NCBI RefSeq assembly: GCF_042670205.1
Contig: NZ_JBHUWD010000005.1
Span: forward strand, 1-64,000
Length of the DNA: 64,000 nucleotides
Direction of reading: 5' to 3'
Source of the DNA: Luteimicrobium sp042670205
Lineage (GTDB): Bacteria; Actinomycetota; Actinomycetes; Actinomycetales; Cellulomonadaceae
Positions 34,107 to 43,069 of this stretch are shown piece after piece; positions within the stretch are counted from its first letter, which is position 1, and each line of letters starts with the position of its first letter. The translations under genes and the position numbers were made by a program. Under the pieces are notes generated by a model, which did no database searches, was not told the origin of the DNA, and was given only the letters and a program-made list of their open reading frames with translations.

Positions 34107-35441
34107 TCAGCGCTGGGTGAGGTACTGGCTGACCGGCTTGGTGCCCGACGCGTCGGTCACCTTCCACACACCGGTCCGGGCGGTAGCCGCCGGGACGGGG
34201 ACGGTGGTCGTCGCGACGAAGTCGTACACGCCGGCGGTGGCGAGCGACTTGGCCGTGACGGTCGCCGGGTAGGTCGTGCCGCCGACCACGAGCGCGAAGG
34301 TGAGGTCGTTGGTCTGCGCGTGCAGGTCGGCCGGGATGCCCAAGAAGGTGCTGGTCACCGTCGTGGGGTTGTCACCCGTCACGACGGTCGGACCGCCCTT
34401 GACCTCGGTGTCGAGCGTGACGAGCCAGCTCGTGAGGAGCGCCATGCCGTCAGGCCCGTACGGGTCCTGGAGCGAGGAGTCCACGATGACCATGGAGTCG
34501 TCGCTGCCCACCCGGCCTGCGATGTTCGACACGACGACGCGGTAGTCGTCGTGGGTCTTCGTCGTCGCCGTGAAGCTGTAGCTCGACCGGGTCGCGCCCT
34601 TGATGGAGTGGTACTCGTAGTCGCCGTCAGCCGAGTCGTCGACGTACTGCCACTGGTAGTGCAGGCCGATGCCGGAGGCCTTGACCGCCAGCGTCACACG
34701 GGAGCCGCTCGCGACCTGCTGCCCCTCGATCGGCTGCTTGGTGATCCTGGGCTTCGTCACCACGGTCAGACGCGCAGCGGTGGAACCGACGCGCCCGGCC
34801 TTGTTGTGGACGAGGACCCGGTACCGGTAGCCGCTCTTCGCGGCGGTCGCGGTGAACCGGTACGTGGACCGGGTCGCGCCGGCGACCCTCGTGTAGGTGG
34901 TCTTGCCGGGCGCCGCGACGTACCACTGGTAGGCGAGCGCGTTGCCGGTGGCACGCACCGCGAACGTCGCGGGCTTGCCGGTGGCCACGGTCGTCGAGCG
35001 GGGCTGGCTGGTGATGTGCGGCGTGACCGCGACGGTCACGCGCGCGGCGCGCGAGGTCGCGGAGCCGTGGGAGTTGCGCACGACGACGCGGTACCGGTGG
35101 CCGTTGTACGACGGCTTCGCGACGAACGAGTGCGACGCGTGCGTGGCGTGCGCGATCTTCGTCCAGCGGGTGCCGTCGGTGCTCACGTACCAGCGGTAGG
35201 TGAGGCCGAGACCGGTCGCCCTGACCTTGAAGGTCGCGCGCTGGCCGGACGCGACGACGACGGACGACGGCTGGGACGTGAGGTGCGGCTTGGCTGTCGT
35301 GCTGGCCGCGAGCGTCGTCGACGACGCGACCTGCGGGGCCGCGGTCGACGCCCCCGCGGGGACGACGACGCCGGCGACGGCGACGGCCGCGAAAGCGGCG
35401 ACGGCGGCGGCACGGCGGCCACGGGGCATGAGGCGATGCAT
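34107..35441 (-). CDS. Secreted Ig-like repeat protein
   Basis: A 444-residue exported protein. A signal peptide (about 1-35) precedes three Ig-like domains of about 85 residues, each with the sequence pattern hITSQP, an A-x-F-x-V-R-A-T-G strand, a Y-x-W-Y/Q strand, and YRVVVxN. The last domain (about 210-300) leads to a 130-residue tail of a different kind ending GVWKVTDASG. The tail and last Ig domain resemble those of the divergently coded protein at 35810 (see findings). Such proteins commonly act as surface adhesins or polymer binders; the role is inferred. ATG 35441 is preceded by AGGAGGATCC. Confidence 0.82.
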   Translation of the reverse strand: MHRLMPRGRRAAAVAAFAAVAVAGVVVPAGASTAAPQVASSTTLAASTTAKPHLTSQPSSVVVASGQRATFKVRATGLGLTYRWYVSTDGTRWTKIAHATHASHSFVAKPSYNGHRYRVVVRNSHGSATSRAARVTVAVTPHITSQPRSTTVATGKPATFAVRATGNALAYQWYVAAPGKTTYTRVAGATRSTYRFTATAAKSGYRYRVLVHNKAGRVGSTAARLTVVTKPRITKQPIEGQQVASGSRVTLAVKASGIGLHYQWQYVDDSADGDYEYHSIKGATRSSYSFTATTKTHDDYRVVVSNIAGRVGSDDSMVIVDSSLQDPYGPDGMALLTSWLVTLDTEVKGGPTVVTGDNPTTVTSTFLGIPADLHAQTNDLTFALVVGGTTYPATVTAKSLATAGVYDFVATTTVPVPAATARTGVWKVTDASGTKPVSQYLTQR

Positions 35442-35809
35442 GGATCCTCCTGGGACGAGAACGGGTGAGCAGCGTGACCGTCTGGACGTTCGTGGAGGAC
35501 CCGCCAGGAGGTCGCGCGAGAACGTAGCACGCGCGGGCAGACGTCAGGTGTCGTACGCCGTCGCGATCGACTGCTCTGAGGCCTCGCGGACGAAATTTCA
35601 CCCATCGCGGCTCCGGCGCCGGACGACGGCGGCCGCAGGGCTTCCGGAAATCGGTTGCCGGTGCTAACTTACGGGTCAGCCCGTATCCCTTCGGTGGCGC
35701 ACAGCGCCCGTCCTCCTTTCTCCTGACGCTTCCCGGGCGAGAACACCGAACGACTCGTGACGCCCGCGCGCGGCCCGCGCGCACCCTCGTTCATCTCCCT
35801 GGAGGACGC
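35442..35809. promoter_or_regulatory. Divergent promoter region of the two Ig-like protein genes
   Basis: A 368-nt gene-free stretch. Toward the left gene, TACGTT on the minus strand (35521-35526) is the best -10 box, giving a leader of about 75 nt. Toward the right gene, TAACTT at 35665-35670 in an extended TGC context is the best -10 candidate, followed by a small inverted repeat ACGGG-TCAG-CCCGT (35671-35684) that could be an operator near the start site. The right-hand leader is then about 130 nt. No other feature is evident. Confidence 0.45.
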
Positions 35810-38467
35810 GTGAAGCTCCACCGTTCCCTGGCCGTGCCCCTGGTCACGGCCCTCGCCGCCGGGCTGTCGATCCCGGCCCTCGCCGGCGGTGCCGTCGCCG
35901 CCGACGGCGAGGCCTCGCCCGCCGCGACCGTCCCGATCCGGCTCGTCGACACGTCCGGCTTCGTCGAGAAGGCGGCCTTCGACGCCGCCTGGGGCTCCAC
36001 GTCCCCGGTCCTCTACACGGGCGAGTCCCACGACGGCGGCACCGTCGCCTTCGACGACGGCGCCGTCCGCTTCAGGACGACGTCCACGTCGAGCCAGGCG
36101 TTCGGCCTCGTCCCGGTGCACGTCAAGCTCGCCGACGCCGCCGAGGCGCCGAGCATCAAGGCGGACGGCAGCGCGATCGGTCTGCAGCTGCGCGGCGACA
36201 CGGACGGCGACGGGGAGTACGACGCCGCCGAGTACTTCACGCTCGTCGCCGTCGGGTCGGACGAGTGGACGCTCTCGCGCTCCTCCGGGTCCGAGGCCGT
36301 GGCCGCGGACCCCGGTGCCGGGCATCACACGTTCGCCGAGTGGAAGGCCGCCCTGGGCGCCGCGACGATCCAGGACGTCGGCGTCTCGCTGGGGTCCGGC
36401 TCCGAGGCAGGCTCCGCGCTCGTCAGCTCGCTGACGTTCGCCGGCACGACGTACACGTTCCCGGGTCCGGACGCCTTCGCCTCCACGACCGTGAAGATCA
36501 CGGGCACGGTGGCCGTGGGCTCGAGGGTCACCGCCGACCTCACGGGCTGGAGCCCCGCGCCTGCAGCGACGTTCCAGTGGAACCTCGACGGGTCCCCGAT
36601 CACCGGCGCGACCACACCGTCCTACACGCCCCGGGCCACCGACCAGGGACACGACCTGTCGGTGACGGTGAACGGTTCCCTGGCGGGGTACACCGACGCG
36701 ACCAGCACCACCCCCGGCACGAAGGTCGCCGCCGGCACCCTGACCGTGCCCACCCCCACCATCACGGGGACCGCGCGCGTCGCCGCCACCCTCACGGCCC
36801 ACCCGGGCACCTGGACCACCGGCACCAAGCTCTCCTACCGGTGGAACCGCAACGGGAGCCCGATCTCCGGCGCGACCAGGACCACCTACCTGCTCGGGTC
36901 GGCCGACCGCGGCACCAGGATCACCCTCACCGTGACCGGCACCCTCACGGGGTACACCACCGCGTCCAAGACCAGCACGGCGACGGCCACGATCGGCTAC
37001 GCCGCCTTCACCCGCGCCACCACCCCCACCATCACCGGGACCGTCCGCGTCGGCAACCCCGTCAAGGCCTCCGTGGGCACCTGGTCCCCGGCCGCGACCT
37101 TCACCTACCAGTGGAAGCAGAACGGTCACCCCATCACCGGGGCCGCCCGCTCGACCTACACGCCGTCGTCGGCCTACCGCGGCCACAAGCTCACCGTGAC
37201 CGTCACCGCCAAGCGCGCCGGCTACACGACGGTCACCCGCACCAGCGCGGCCAAGTCCATCGGCTACGGCTACCTGTCAGCCCCCGCCCCCAGGATCACC
37301 GGCATCCACCAGACCGGCCACACCCTGCGTGCGACCGCGGGCACCTGGAAGCCGTCGGCGCACCTGACCTTCCGGTGGAAGCGCAACGGCGTCTCGATCA
37401 AGGGCGCGACCCACACGACGTACGTCACCACGTCGTCCGACCGCGGCAAGAAGATCACCGTCACCGTGACGGGCACCCGCACCGGCTACACCACCCGGTC
37501 GCGGACGAGCGCCCCGGTCTACGTCACCGCGCCGTTCAAGCGCACCTACGCGCCGACGATCACGGGGACGACCCGCGTCTACTCCACCCTCACCGCGCAC
37601 GTGCGAGCCTGGTCCCCCACCGCCCGCTTGTCCTACCAGTGGAAGCGCGACGGCAAGGCCATCCCCGGTGCCACGCACTCGACGTACAAGCTCGCGGCCG
37701 CGAACTACCACCACCGCATCACCGTCACCGTGACCGGCCGTCGCGGCACCTACACGACGACCAGCCGCACCAGCACCCGGACCGCCGTCATCTACGGGCC
37801 GAAGGGCGTCACCACCCCGAAGATCACCGCCCAGCCGCAGCCGGTCGTCGTGAACGCCGAGACGACGACGTCGTTCTCGGTCAGGGCGACGGGCGGGTCG
37901 CTCCACTATCAGTGGCAGTACTCGGACGACTACGGCGACTCGTGGAAGACCCTCGCCGGAAAGACGTCGTCCCGGCTGACCGTCGTGGCCCACTCCATCG
38001 TCGACCTTCGGCGCTACCGCGTCGTCGTCAAGAACGTGGTCGGGACTCGCGCGAGCAGCCCCGCGATCCTCTTCGTCAACTCGTCGCGGTCCCACCCGTT
38101 CATCGCGAACCAGGTCTTCCAGCTCGACAGCTACCTCGCGGTGGTCGGAAAGTCCTCCTGGGTGGAGGGCGCCTACGGCGACCGCTACCTCGCGGCGCCG
38201 GCCCAGGTGTGCGCGTTCATCGACGCGCAGGCGACCGCTCCGTGGCTCGACCTCGACGTCGCGTTCGTCGGCGGGAACGGTCACGTCTACGACGACACCG
38301 CGTGGGAGCAGACCGACGACGTCTACAACGCGGCGTCCCTCGACGGTGACGGCTGCGCGTCGTTCACGCTCTACGCGAGCGTCCCGTCGTCCGCGGTGTC
38401 AGGCGGTACCTGGCGCATCACGGACACCAGCTACACGACCTACCGCCAGTACGTGCGCTGGTACTGA
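35810..38467 (+). CDS. Large secreted Ig-like repeat protein
   Basis: An 885-residue exported protein. A signal peptide (about 1-31) precedes a domain (32-225) with VRLVDTSGF-like start and an acidic DTDGDGEYDAAEYF loop that may bind calcium. Five Ig-like repeats of about 85-90 residues follow, with the shared pattern PTITGTxRV, a GTWSP stretch, YQWKRNG, GATxSTY, and ITVTVTG-x-x-x-GYTT. A sixth Ig domain of another type (about 675-755) and a 130-residue tail ending GTWRITDTSYTTYRQ complete it. The tail resembles that of the divergent neighbour. GTG 35810 has GGAGGACGC before it. A surface or adhesive role is inferred from architecture. Confidence 0.85.
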   Translation: MKLHRSLAVPLVTALAAGLSIPALAGGAVAADGEASPAATVPIRLVDTSGFVEKAAFDAAWGSTSPVLYTGESHDGGTVAFDDGAVRFRTTSTSSQAFGLVPVHVKLADAAEAPSIKADGSAIGLQLRGDTDGDGEYDAAEYFTLVAVGSDEWTLSRSSGSEAVAADPGAGHHTFAEWKAALGAATIQDVGVSLGSGSEAGSALVSSLTFAGTTYTFPGPDAFASTTVKITGTVAVGSRVTADLTGWSPAPAATFQWNLDGSPITGATTPSYTPRATDQGHDLSVTVNGSLAGYTDATSTTPGTKVAAGTLTVPTPTITGTARVAATLTAHPGTWTTGTKLSYRWNRNGSPISGATRTTYLLGSADRGTRITLTVTGTLTGYTTASKTSTATATIGYAAFTRATTPTITGTVRVGNPVKASVGTWSPAATFTYQWKQNGHPITGAARSTYTPSSAYRGHKLTVTVTAKRAGYTTVTRTSAAKSIGYGYLSAPAPRITGIHQTGHTLRATAGTWKPSAHLTFRWKRNGVSIKGATHTTYVTTSSDRGKKITVTVTGTRTGYTTRSRTSAPVYVTAPFKRTYAPTITGTTRVYSTLTAHVRAWSPTARLSYQWKRDGKAIPGATHSTYKLAAANYHHRITVTVTGRRGTYTTTSRTSTRTAVIYGPKGVTTPKITAQPQPVVVNAETTTSFSVRATGGSLHYQWQYSDDYGDSWKTLAGKTSSRLTVVAHSIVDLRRYRVVVKNVVGTRASSPAILFVNSSRSHPFIANQVFQLDSYLAVVGKSSWVEGAYGDRYLAAPAQVCAFIDAQATAPWLDLDVAFVGGNGHVYDDTAWEQTDDVYNAASLDGDGCASFTLYASVPSSAVSGGTWRITDTSYTTYRQYVRWY

Positions 38468-38486
38468 CCGGCGCGCACCGTGAACC

Positions 38487-38521
38487 GGCGGCTCGTCGCT
38501 CGTCCCGAGCGGCGGGCCGCC
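38487..38521 (+). terminator. Hairpin terminator after the large Ig-like gene
   Basis: GGCGGCTCGTCGCTC (38487-38501) pairs with 38507-38521 with two G-T wobbles around a 5-nt loop, 20 nt after the stop. Confidence 0.6.
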
Positions 38522-38546
38522 GTCGTGGACGGGTCCTGCGACCCGG

Positions 38547-38552
38547 TACTCT
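38547..38552 (+). promoter_or_regulatory. Putative -10 box (TACTCT) of the metalloprotease gene
   Basis: TACTCT lies 51 nt upstream of the ATG at 38604, giving a leader of about 45 nt. A convincing -35 is not visible. Confidence 0.35.
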
Positions 38553-38603
38553 CGACCGACCACGCCGCACATCCGCGGCTCACAGCATGCTCTGGGGGGA
38601 TCC

Positions 38604-40616
38604 ATGCGCCTGCGGCGCCGTACCACCGTGCTCACCTCGACTCTCGTCGCGGGTGCGCTGACACTCACGCTCGCCGGTCCGGCACACGCCGACGGCGCCG
38701 CCCCGCATCCGAACCCGACCGGTCTGCGGTCGGCGACCGACGGGCACCGCGACGACACGCTCCCGTACGCGCCGCGCTCGACGCCCCCGGCGTCGTCGTC
38801 GACCCTCCCGACGCCGCTCCTGCGGTCGGCCGTCCCCGACAGCCTCGGCGCCGCGACGTCGTCGACGGCGGTGCACCAGCTGGACGTCGTGATCGTCGAC
38901 CCGAGCAGCACGAAGAAGAGCTCGGCGACGACGGCGGACGTGACGTCGCTCGTGCACGAGGTCTCGTCGTACTGGGCCGGCCAGTCGGCAGGCCGGGTGA
39001 CGTTCCGGGTGAAGACGGTCCAGCGGATCACGAGCGGGGCGACCTGCAGGACGAGCGCCGGCATCACCTCGATGTGGAAGGCCGCGTCGCTGAAGGTCGC
39101 GAAGAAGGACTGGTGGGCCGGTGGCGCACCGGACACCGGCATCCCGGCGCGCGAGCACCTCGTGGTCCTCTACCCGTTCGCGTCGGGCGACCACTACGGC
39201 GCGACGACGTGCGACCAGACCCTCGGCCTCGGCACCGTCCCGGCCAAGGCCGGCATCGGCAACAACGGTCTGACGTTCGCGCTCTTCGGCTCGACCGACG
39301 CCACGGTGAACCACACGACGGGCCCCGAGTTCTACACCTCCCGGCAGTCGCTCGCCCACGAGCTCGGCCACAACTTCGGGCTCCAGCACGCGAGCGCCTG
39401 GTGGTGCTCGAGCGGCCGGAACGACGGCGCCTACCGGTCCGCTCCGTGCTCGATGCTCAACTACCAGGACCCGTTCGACGTGATGGGCGCGGGCTTCGGC
39501 GACAAGGGCGTGCCCGCGCTGTCCGGTCCGCAGAAGCTGCGCCTCGGCCTGCTGTCCACGTCCCAGCACCGCTCCGTCGCCGACACGTCGACCGTCACGC
39601 TGCGGCCGGTGCCCCAGAGCGAGACCGGCGCGCCCTCAGGCCTGCAGGCCGCGCAGGTGAAGGACCCGTCGACCGGTGAGGTCTACACCGTGGAGTACCG
39701 GCCGAGCCTGCCCGGGGTCTCGTTCCCGGGCGTGCCGTCGCCGTTCGGCACGTATGCCTGGGACGACTTCCCGACGTGGCGGTACACGATCGGGTACGGC
39801 GTCCGCGTGCTCCGCCTCGCGCCCGCCGACGTCGACTACACGGACGGCACTCAGGCGTGGACGAAGTACGAGCAGTCGCTCGTCCCGTTCGGCCCTGTGA
39901 CGAACCGGACGTCGTACGTCCCCGCCGGCCAGACGTTCACCACGCGGAGCGGCAAGGTCTCCATCCGGGTCGCGTCCCAGGGCTCGACCGCGACGGTCGC
40001 GTTCGTCGTGCACCGCAAGGCGCGGCTGTCCCTGTCGCGCTCGGCGACGTCGCAGCGCTACCGCCAGACCGCCGTCCGGCTCACGGCGCGCACGGCCACG
40101 ACGAACGGCGCCGTCCCCACGGGCACGGTCACGTTCAAGGACGGCTCGAAGGTGCTCAGGACCGTGACCACGTCGAGCACGGGGGTCGCGTCCTACCTCC
40201 TGCCCAAGACCCTCAGCATCAAGACCCACACGATCACCGCCACCTTCACGCCGGGCGCCGCGACGAAGGCACGCAACGTCGAGGCGGCGTCGGCGAGCGC
40301 CCGGGTCGCCGTCACCAAGGCGTACTCGTCCATCGGCGTCCGCCTCGCCCACACGACGGTGCACAAGGGAGCGAAGCCGAGGCTCGCCGTGCGTCTGACG
40401 GTGCGCGGCTACTCGGGTCCGACGGGCGTCGTCCGCATCTACGAGAACGGCCACAAGGTGAAGACGGTGACGATGTACGCGTCCCGCAAGGGAGCGTTCA
40501 CCGTGACGCTCCCCCGGACGACGCGGAAGGGCACGATCAAGATCGTGGCCAAGTACAGCGGGACCTCGACCATCCTGCCGAGGAACAGCGCGACGCTGAG
40601 GCTCCGGGTCATCTGA
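38604..40616 (+). CDS. Secreted zinc metalloprotease with C-terminal Ig-like domains
   Basis: A 670-residue exported protease. A signal peptide (about 1-29, ending GPAHA) and a pro-like region precede a metzincin-type catalytic domain (about 92-320). The zinc site HELGHNFGLQH lies at residues 252-262 and a Met-turn at DPFDVMGAG (Met294), as in reprolysin-like proteases. Cys pairs (148/203 and 268/282) could form disulfides. Two Ig-like Big/bacterial domains (about 470-570 and 575-670) end the protein, suitable for substrate or surface binding. ATG 38604 has GGGGGGATCC directly before it. Substrate unknown; extracellular protein degradation or processing of neighbouring surface proteins is possible. 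Confidence 0.92.
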   Translation: MRLRRRTTVLTSTLVAGALTLTLAGPAHADGAAPHPNPTGLRSATDGHRDDTLPYAPRSTPPASSSTLPTPLLRSAVPDSLGAATSSTAVHQLDVVIVDPSSTKKSSATTADVTSLVHEVSSYWAGQSAGRVTFRVKTVQRITSGATCRTSAGITSMWKAASLKVAKKDWWAGGAPDTGIPAREHLVVLYPFASGDHYGATTCDQTLGLGTVPAKAGIGNNGLTFALFGSTDATVNHTTGPEFYTSRQSLAHELGHNFGLQHASAWWCSSGRNDGAYRSAPCSMLNYQDPFDVMGAGFGDKGVPALSGPQKLRLGLLSTSQHRSVADTSTVTLRPVPQSETGAPSGLQAAQVKDPSTGEVYTVEYRPSLPGVSFPGVPSPFGTYAWDDFPTWRYTIGYGVRVLRLAPADVDYTDGTQAWTKYEQSLVPFGPVTNRTSYVPAGQTFTTRSGKVSIRVASQGSTATVAFVVHRKARLSLSRSATSQRYRQTAVRLTARTATTNGAVPTGTVTFKDGSKVLRTVTTSSTGVASYLLPKTLSIKTHTITATFTPGAATKARNVEAASASARVAVTKAYSSIGVRLAHTTVHKGAKPRLAVRLTVRGYSGPTGVVRIYENGHKVKTVTMYASRKGAFTVTLPRTTRKGTIKIVAKYSGTSTILPRNSATLRLRVI

Positions 40617-40640
40617 CCCGGTACCACAGCGTCCGGAACG

Positions 40641-40646
40641 TAGTCT
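40641..40646 (+). promoter_or_regulatory. Putative -10 box (TAGTCT) for leaderless DUF6270 gene
   Basis: TAGTCT is 7 nt ahead of the GTG at 40654 with no Shine-Dalgarno, consistent with leaderless translation. Confidence 0.5.
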
Positions 40647-40653
40647 GTGGGAC

Positions 40654-41502
40654 GTGCCAGTCCTCCCCATCAAGGTCGCCGTCTTCGGAAGCTGCGTGAG
40701 CAGGGACGTCTTCAACCGGCGCTTCTCGCCGAACTACAAGGACCTGTTCGACTGCGTGCTGCTCTCGAACCAGTCGACGGTGGTCGCGCAGACGAGCCCA
40801 CCGATCGACGCGTCGACGGTCGACCTCTCGGGGATCAAGGACTGGGAGCAGAAGCAGGTCGCAGCCGACCTGACCCGCTCGTTCGTGCCGAGCCTGCGCG
40901 AGGCGCAGCCGGAGTACGTGATCGTCGACTTCTTCGGCGACGTGCACTTCGGCTGCGCCCTGCTGGACGACGGCGTCGTGACGCGGAACCGGTGGAAGAT
41001 CGTCCACACGCCGTACTACAAGGAGACGTGGCGCCAGGACCTCCCGCCGGACGCACCCGAGTACATGGACCGGTGGCTCGACGCGAGCCACCGGTTCGCC
41101 GACACGATCCGCGAGGCGGTGCCGGACGCGAAGATCGTCCTGCACGAGGCACGCAACGCCACGCACTACCGCACCGACGAGGGCGACCTCAAGCCGCTGC
41201 ACGACGTGCCCAAGATCAGGCGCATGAACGAGCGATGGGCGCGGATGAACGACCACTTCCGCCCGCTCGCGGACCACGCCGTCGACGTGTTCACGGACGA
41301 GACCGTGAGCTTCGCCGGCCACCCGTGGGGCAAGTTCCCCGTCCACTACGAGCTCGACTACCACGCCCGGTTCCTGTCGCGGCTGAGCGCGGTCGCGCTG
41401 CACGACGCCCGGGCGTCGAGGCCGGACAGCCGGCAACGGGTGGGACGGCGGCTCGGCCTCGTGCGGGCGCGGCGACGCACGGGGAAGCGCGCCTCCGCCT
41501 GA
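40654..41502 (+). CDS. DUF6270 domain-containing protein
   Basis: A 282-residue protein without a signal peptide or membrane helix. It begins with the family motif VAVFGSCVSRDVFNR, a GSC-type nucleophile motif reminiscent of GSCFA/SGNH hydrolases, and has YVIVDFFGDVHFG and later GHPWGKFPVHYELDYH, a plausible catalytic Asp/His region. DUF6270 proteins occur in polysaccharide loci of many bacteria, so a role in glycan acylation or deacylation is a reasonable inference. The basic C-terminal 35 residues are rich in Arg. The GTG start at 40654 follows the TAGTCT box by 7 nt. It ends at a bidirectional terminator shared with gdhA. Confidence 0.82.
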   Translation: MPVLPIKVAVFGSCVSRDVFNRRFSPNYKDLFDCVLLSNQSTVVAQTSPPIDASTVDLSGIKDWEQKQVAADLTRSFVPSLREAQPEYVIVDFFGDVHFGCALLDDGVVTRNRWKIVHTPYYKETWRQDLPPDAPEYMDRWLDASHRFADTIREAVPDAKIVLHEARNATHYRTDEGDLKPLHDVPKIRRMNERWARMNDHFRPLADHAVDVFTDETVSFAGHPWGKFPVHYELDYHARFLSRLSAVALHDARASRPDSRQRVGRRLGLVRARRRTGKRASA

Positions 41503-41524
41503 CCGGAGCAGCCCCTCCGGTCAG
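41499..41524. terminator. Bidirectional hairpin between DUF6270 gene and gdhA
   Basis: CTGACCGGAG at 41499-41508 pairs perfectly with 41515-41524 around a 6-nt loop. It overlaps the stop codon of the rightward gene and lies before the end of gdhA. Confidence 0.75.
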
Positions 41525-41536
41525 GCGGTCACCGGC

Positions 41537-42883
41537 TCAGATGACGCCGAGCGCCAGCATCGCGTCCGCGACCCGCGTGAACCCCGCGACGTTCGCGCCC
41601 AGCACGTAGTCGCCCGGGCTGCCGTACTCGTCGGCGGTCTCGAGGCAGCGGTCGTGGATGCCGCGCATGATCTCCTCGAGCCGACGCTCGGCGTACTCGA
41701 ACGTCCAGGAGTCGCGCGACGCGTTCTGCTGCATCTCGAGCGCGCTCGTCGCGACGCCGCCCGCGTTCGCGGCCTTTCCCGGAGCGAAGGCGATCTTCGC
41801 CTCGGTGAACACCTTGACGGCGTCGGGCGTGGAAGGCATGTTCGCGCCCTCGGCGACCACGGTGCACCCGTTCGACACGAGGGCGCGCGCCTCGCGCTCG
41901 CCGATCTCGTTCTGGGTCGCGCAGGGCAGCGCGACGTCGCACGGCACGTCCCACACGGAGCCGCCCGCCACGTACCGGGCGCCGGGTCGCGCGTCGGCGT
42001 ACTCGGAGATCCGGGCGCGGCGGCTCTCCTTGACGTCCTTGAGGAGCTCGAGGTCGATGCCGGCCTCGTCGACGACGTAGCCGCCCGAGTCGGAGCACGC
42101 GACGACGGTCCCGCCGAGCTGGTGGATCTTCTCGATCGCGTACGTGGCGACGTTCCCGGAACCGGAGACGACGACCTTGCGCCCGTCGAGGGACTCGCCC
42201 CGCGAGCGCAGCAGCTCGTCGACGAAGAACACGACCCCGTAGCCGGTGGCCTCGGGACGCACCAGCGAGCCGCCCCACGTCAGGCCCTTGCCGGTGAGCA
42301 CGCCGGACTCGTAGCGGTTGGTGATGCGCTTGTACTGCCCGAAGAGGAACCCGATCTCGCGTCCGCCGACACCGATGTCGCCCGCCGGGACGTCCGTGTA
42401 CTCGCCGATGTGGCGGTACAGCTCCGTCATGAAGGACTGGCAGAAGCGCATGATCTCGCCGTCGGACCGGCCCTTGGGATCGAAGTCCGAGCCGCCCTTG
42501 CCGCCGCCGATCGGCAGGCCGGTCAGGGAGTTCTTGAAGATCTGCTCGAAGCCGAGAAACTTCACGATGCCCAGGTACACGCTGGGGTGGAACCGCAGCC
42601 CGCCCTTGAACGGGCCGAGGGCGGAGTTGAACTCGACCCGGAAGCCGCGGTTGATCTGGACGACGCCCTGGTCGTCGACCCACGGCACCCGGAAGATGAT
42701 CTGCCGCTCGGGCTCGCAGAGCCGGCGGATGACCTGCGCATCGACGTACTGCGGGTTGCGGTCGAGGACCGGGCCCAGGCTCGACAGCACCTCGTGCGCC
42801 GCCTGGTGGAACTCCGTCTCGCCCGGGTTCCGTCGGACCAGCTCGTCGTAGATCGGCCCGAGCCTGTCGTCGATGACCGTCAC
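41537..42883 (-). CDS. gdhA: NADP-type glutamate dehydrogenase
   Basis: A 448-residue cytoplasmic enzyme that makes glutamate from 2-oxoglutarate and ammonium. The length matches the hexameric NADP-specific class. Catalytic features: the substrate region GGLRFHPSVYLGIVKFLGFE, the catalytic Lys in LPIGGGKGGSDFDPKG, and the dinucleotide-binding SGSGNVATYAIEKI. The start GTG 42883 (VTVIDDRLGP) is chosen because AGGAGG lies about 10 nt upstream; longer in-frame starts to 43045 run through the terminator of the neighbouring gene. A TATGGT -10-like box lies at 42977-42982 (minus strand). Confidence 0.96.
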   Translation of the reverse strand: MTVIDDRLGPIYDELVRRNPGETEFHQAAHEVLSSLGPVLDRNPQYVDAQVIRRLCEPERQIIFRVPWVDDQGVVQINRGFRVEFNSALGPFKGGLRFHPSVYLGIVKFLGFEQIFKNSLTGLPIGGGKGGSDFDPKGRSDGEIMRFCQSFMTELYRHIGEYTDVPAGDIGVGGREIGFLFGQYKRITNRYESGVLTGKGLTWGGSLVRPEATGYGVVFFVDELLRSRGESLDGRKVVVSGSGNVATYAIEKIHQLGGTVVACSDSGGYVVDEAGIDLELLKDVKESRRARISEYADARPGARYVAGGSVWDVPCDVALPCATQNEIGEREARALVSNGCTVVAEGANMPSTPDAVKVFTEAKIAFAPGKAANAGGVATSALEMQQNASRDSWTFEYAERRLEEIMRGIHDRCLETADEYGSPGDYVLGANVAGFTRVADAMLALGVI

Positions 42884-42997
42884 GTGTCTCACTCCTCCTC
42901 GCGGCCGTACGGTCGCGTCGATCGCGGGCACCGCTCGTCGTCCACGCACCGATACGCACAGACGGATGCCCCGGACACCATAGCCAGGGCACAGCGA

Positions 42998-43053
42998 GGG
43001 GCGCCGTGACGTCTCACACGGCGGAGGACCCGCGTGTGAGGTCACGGCGCCCC
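42998..43053 (-). terminator. Long hairpin terminator after the exported-protein gene 43070-44128
   Basis: GGGGCGCCGTGAC (42998-43010) pairs perfectly with 43041-43053. After a 2-nt bulge, CTCACACG (43013-43020) pairs with 43033-43040. It begins about 16 nt past the stop and lies upstream of the gdhA promoter candidate. Confidence 0.8.
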
Positions 43054-43069
43054 CGGCACCGGCCGTCCG

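Noticed and set aside
36265..38349. Second long frame inside the large Ig-like gene
   Set aside because: A His/Arg-rich shadow of the repeat-rich gene without a start context or domain.
42884..43045. Longer N-terminus of glutamate dehydrogenase
   Set aside because: The extension crosses the neighbouring gene's terminator hairpin. The GTG at 42883 has AGGAGG and gives the family length.
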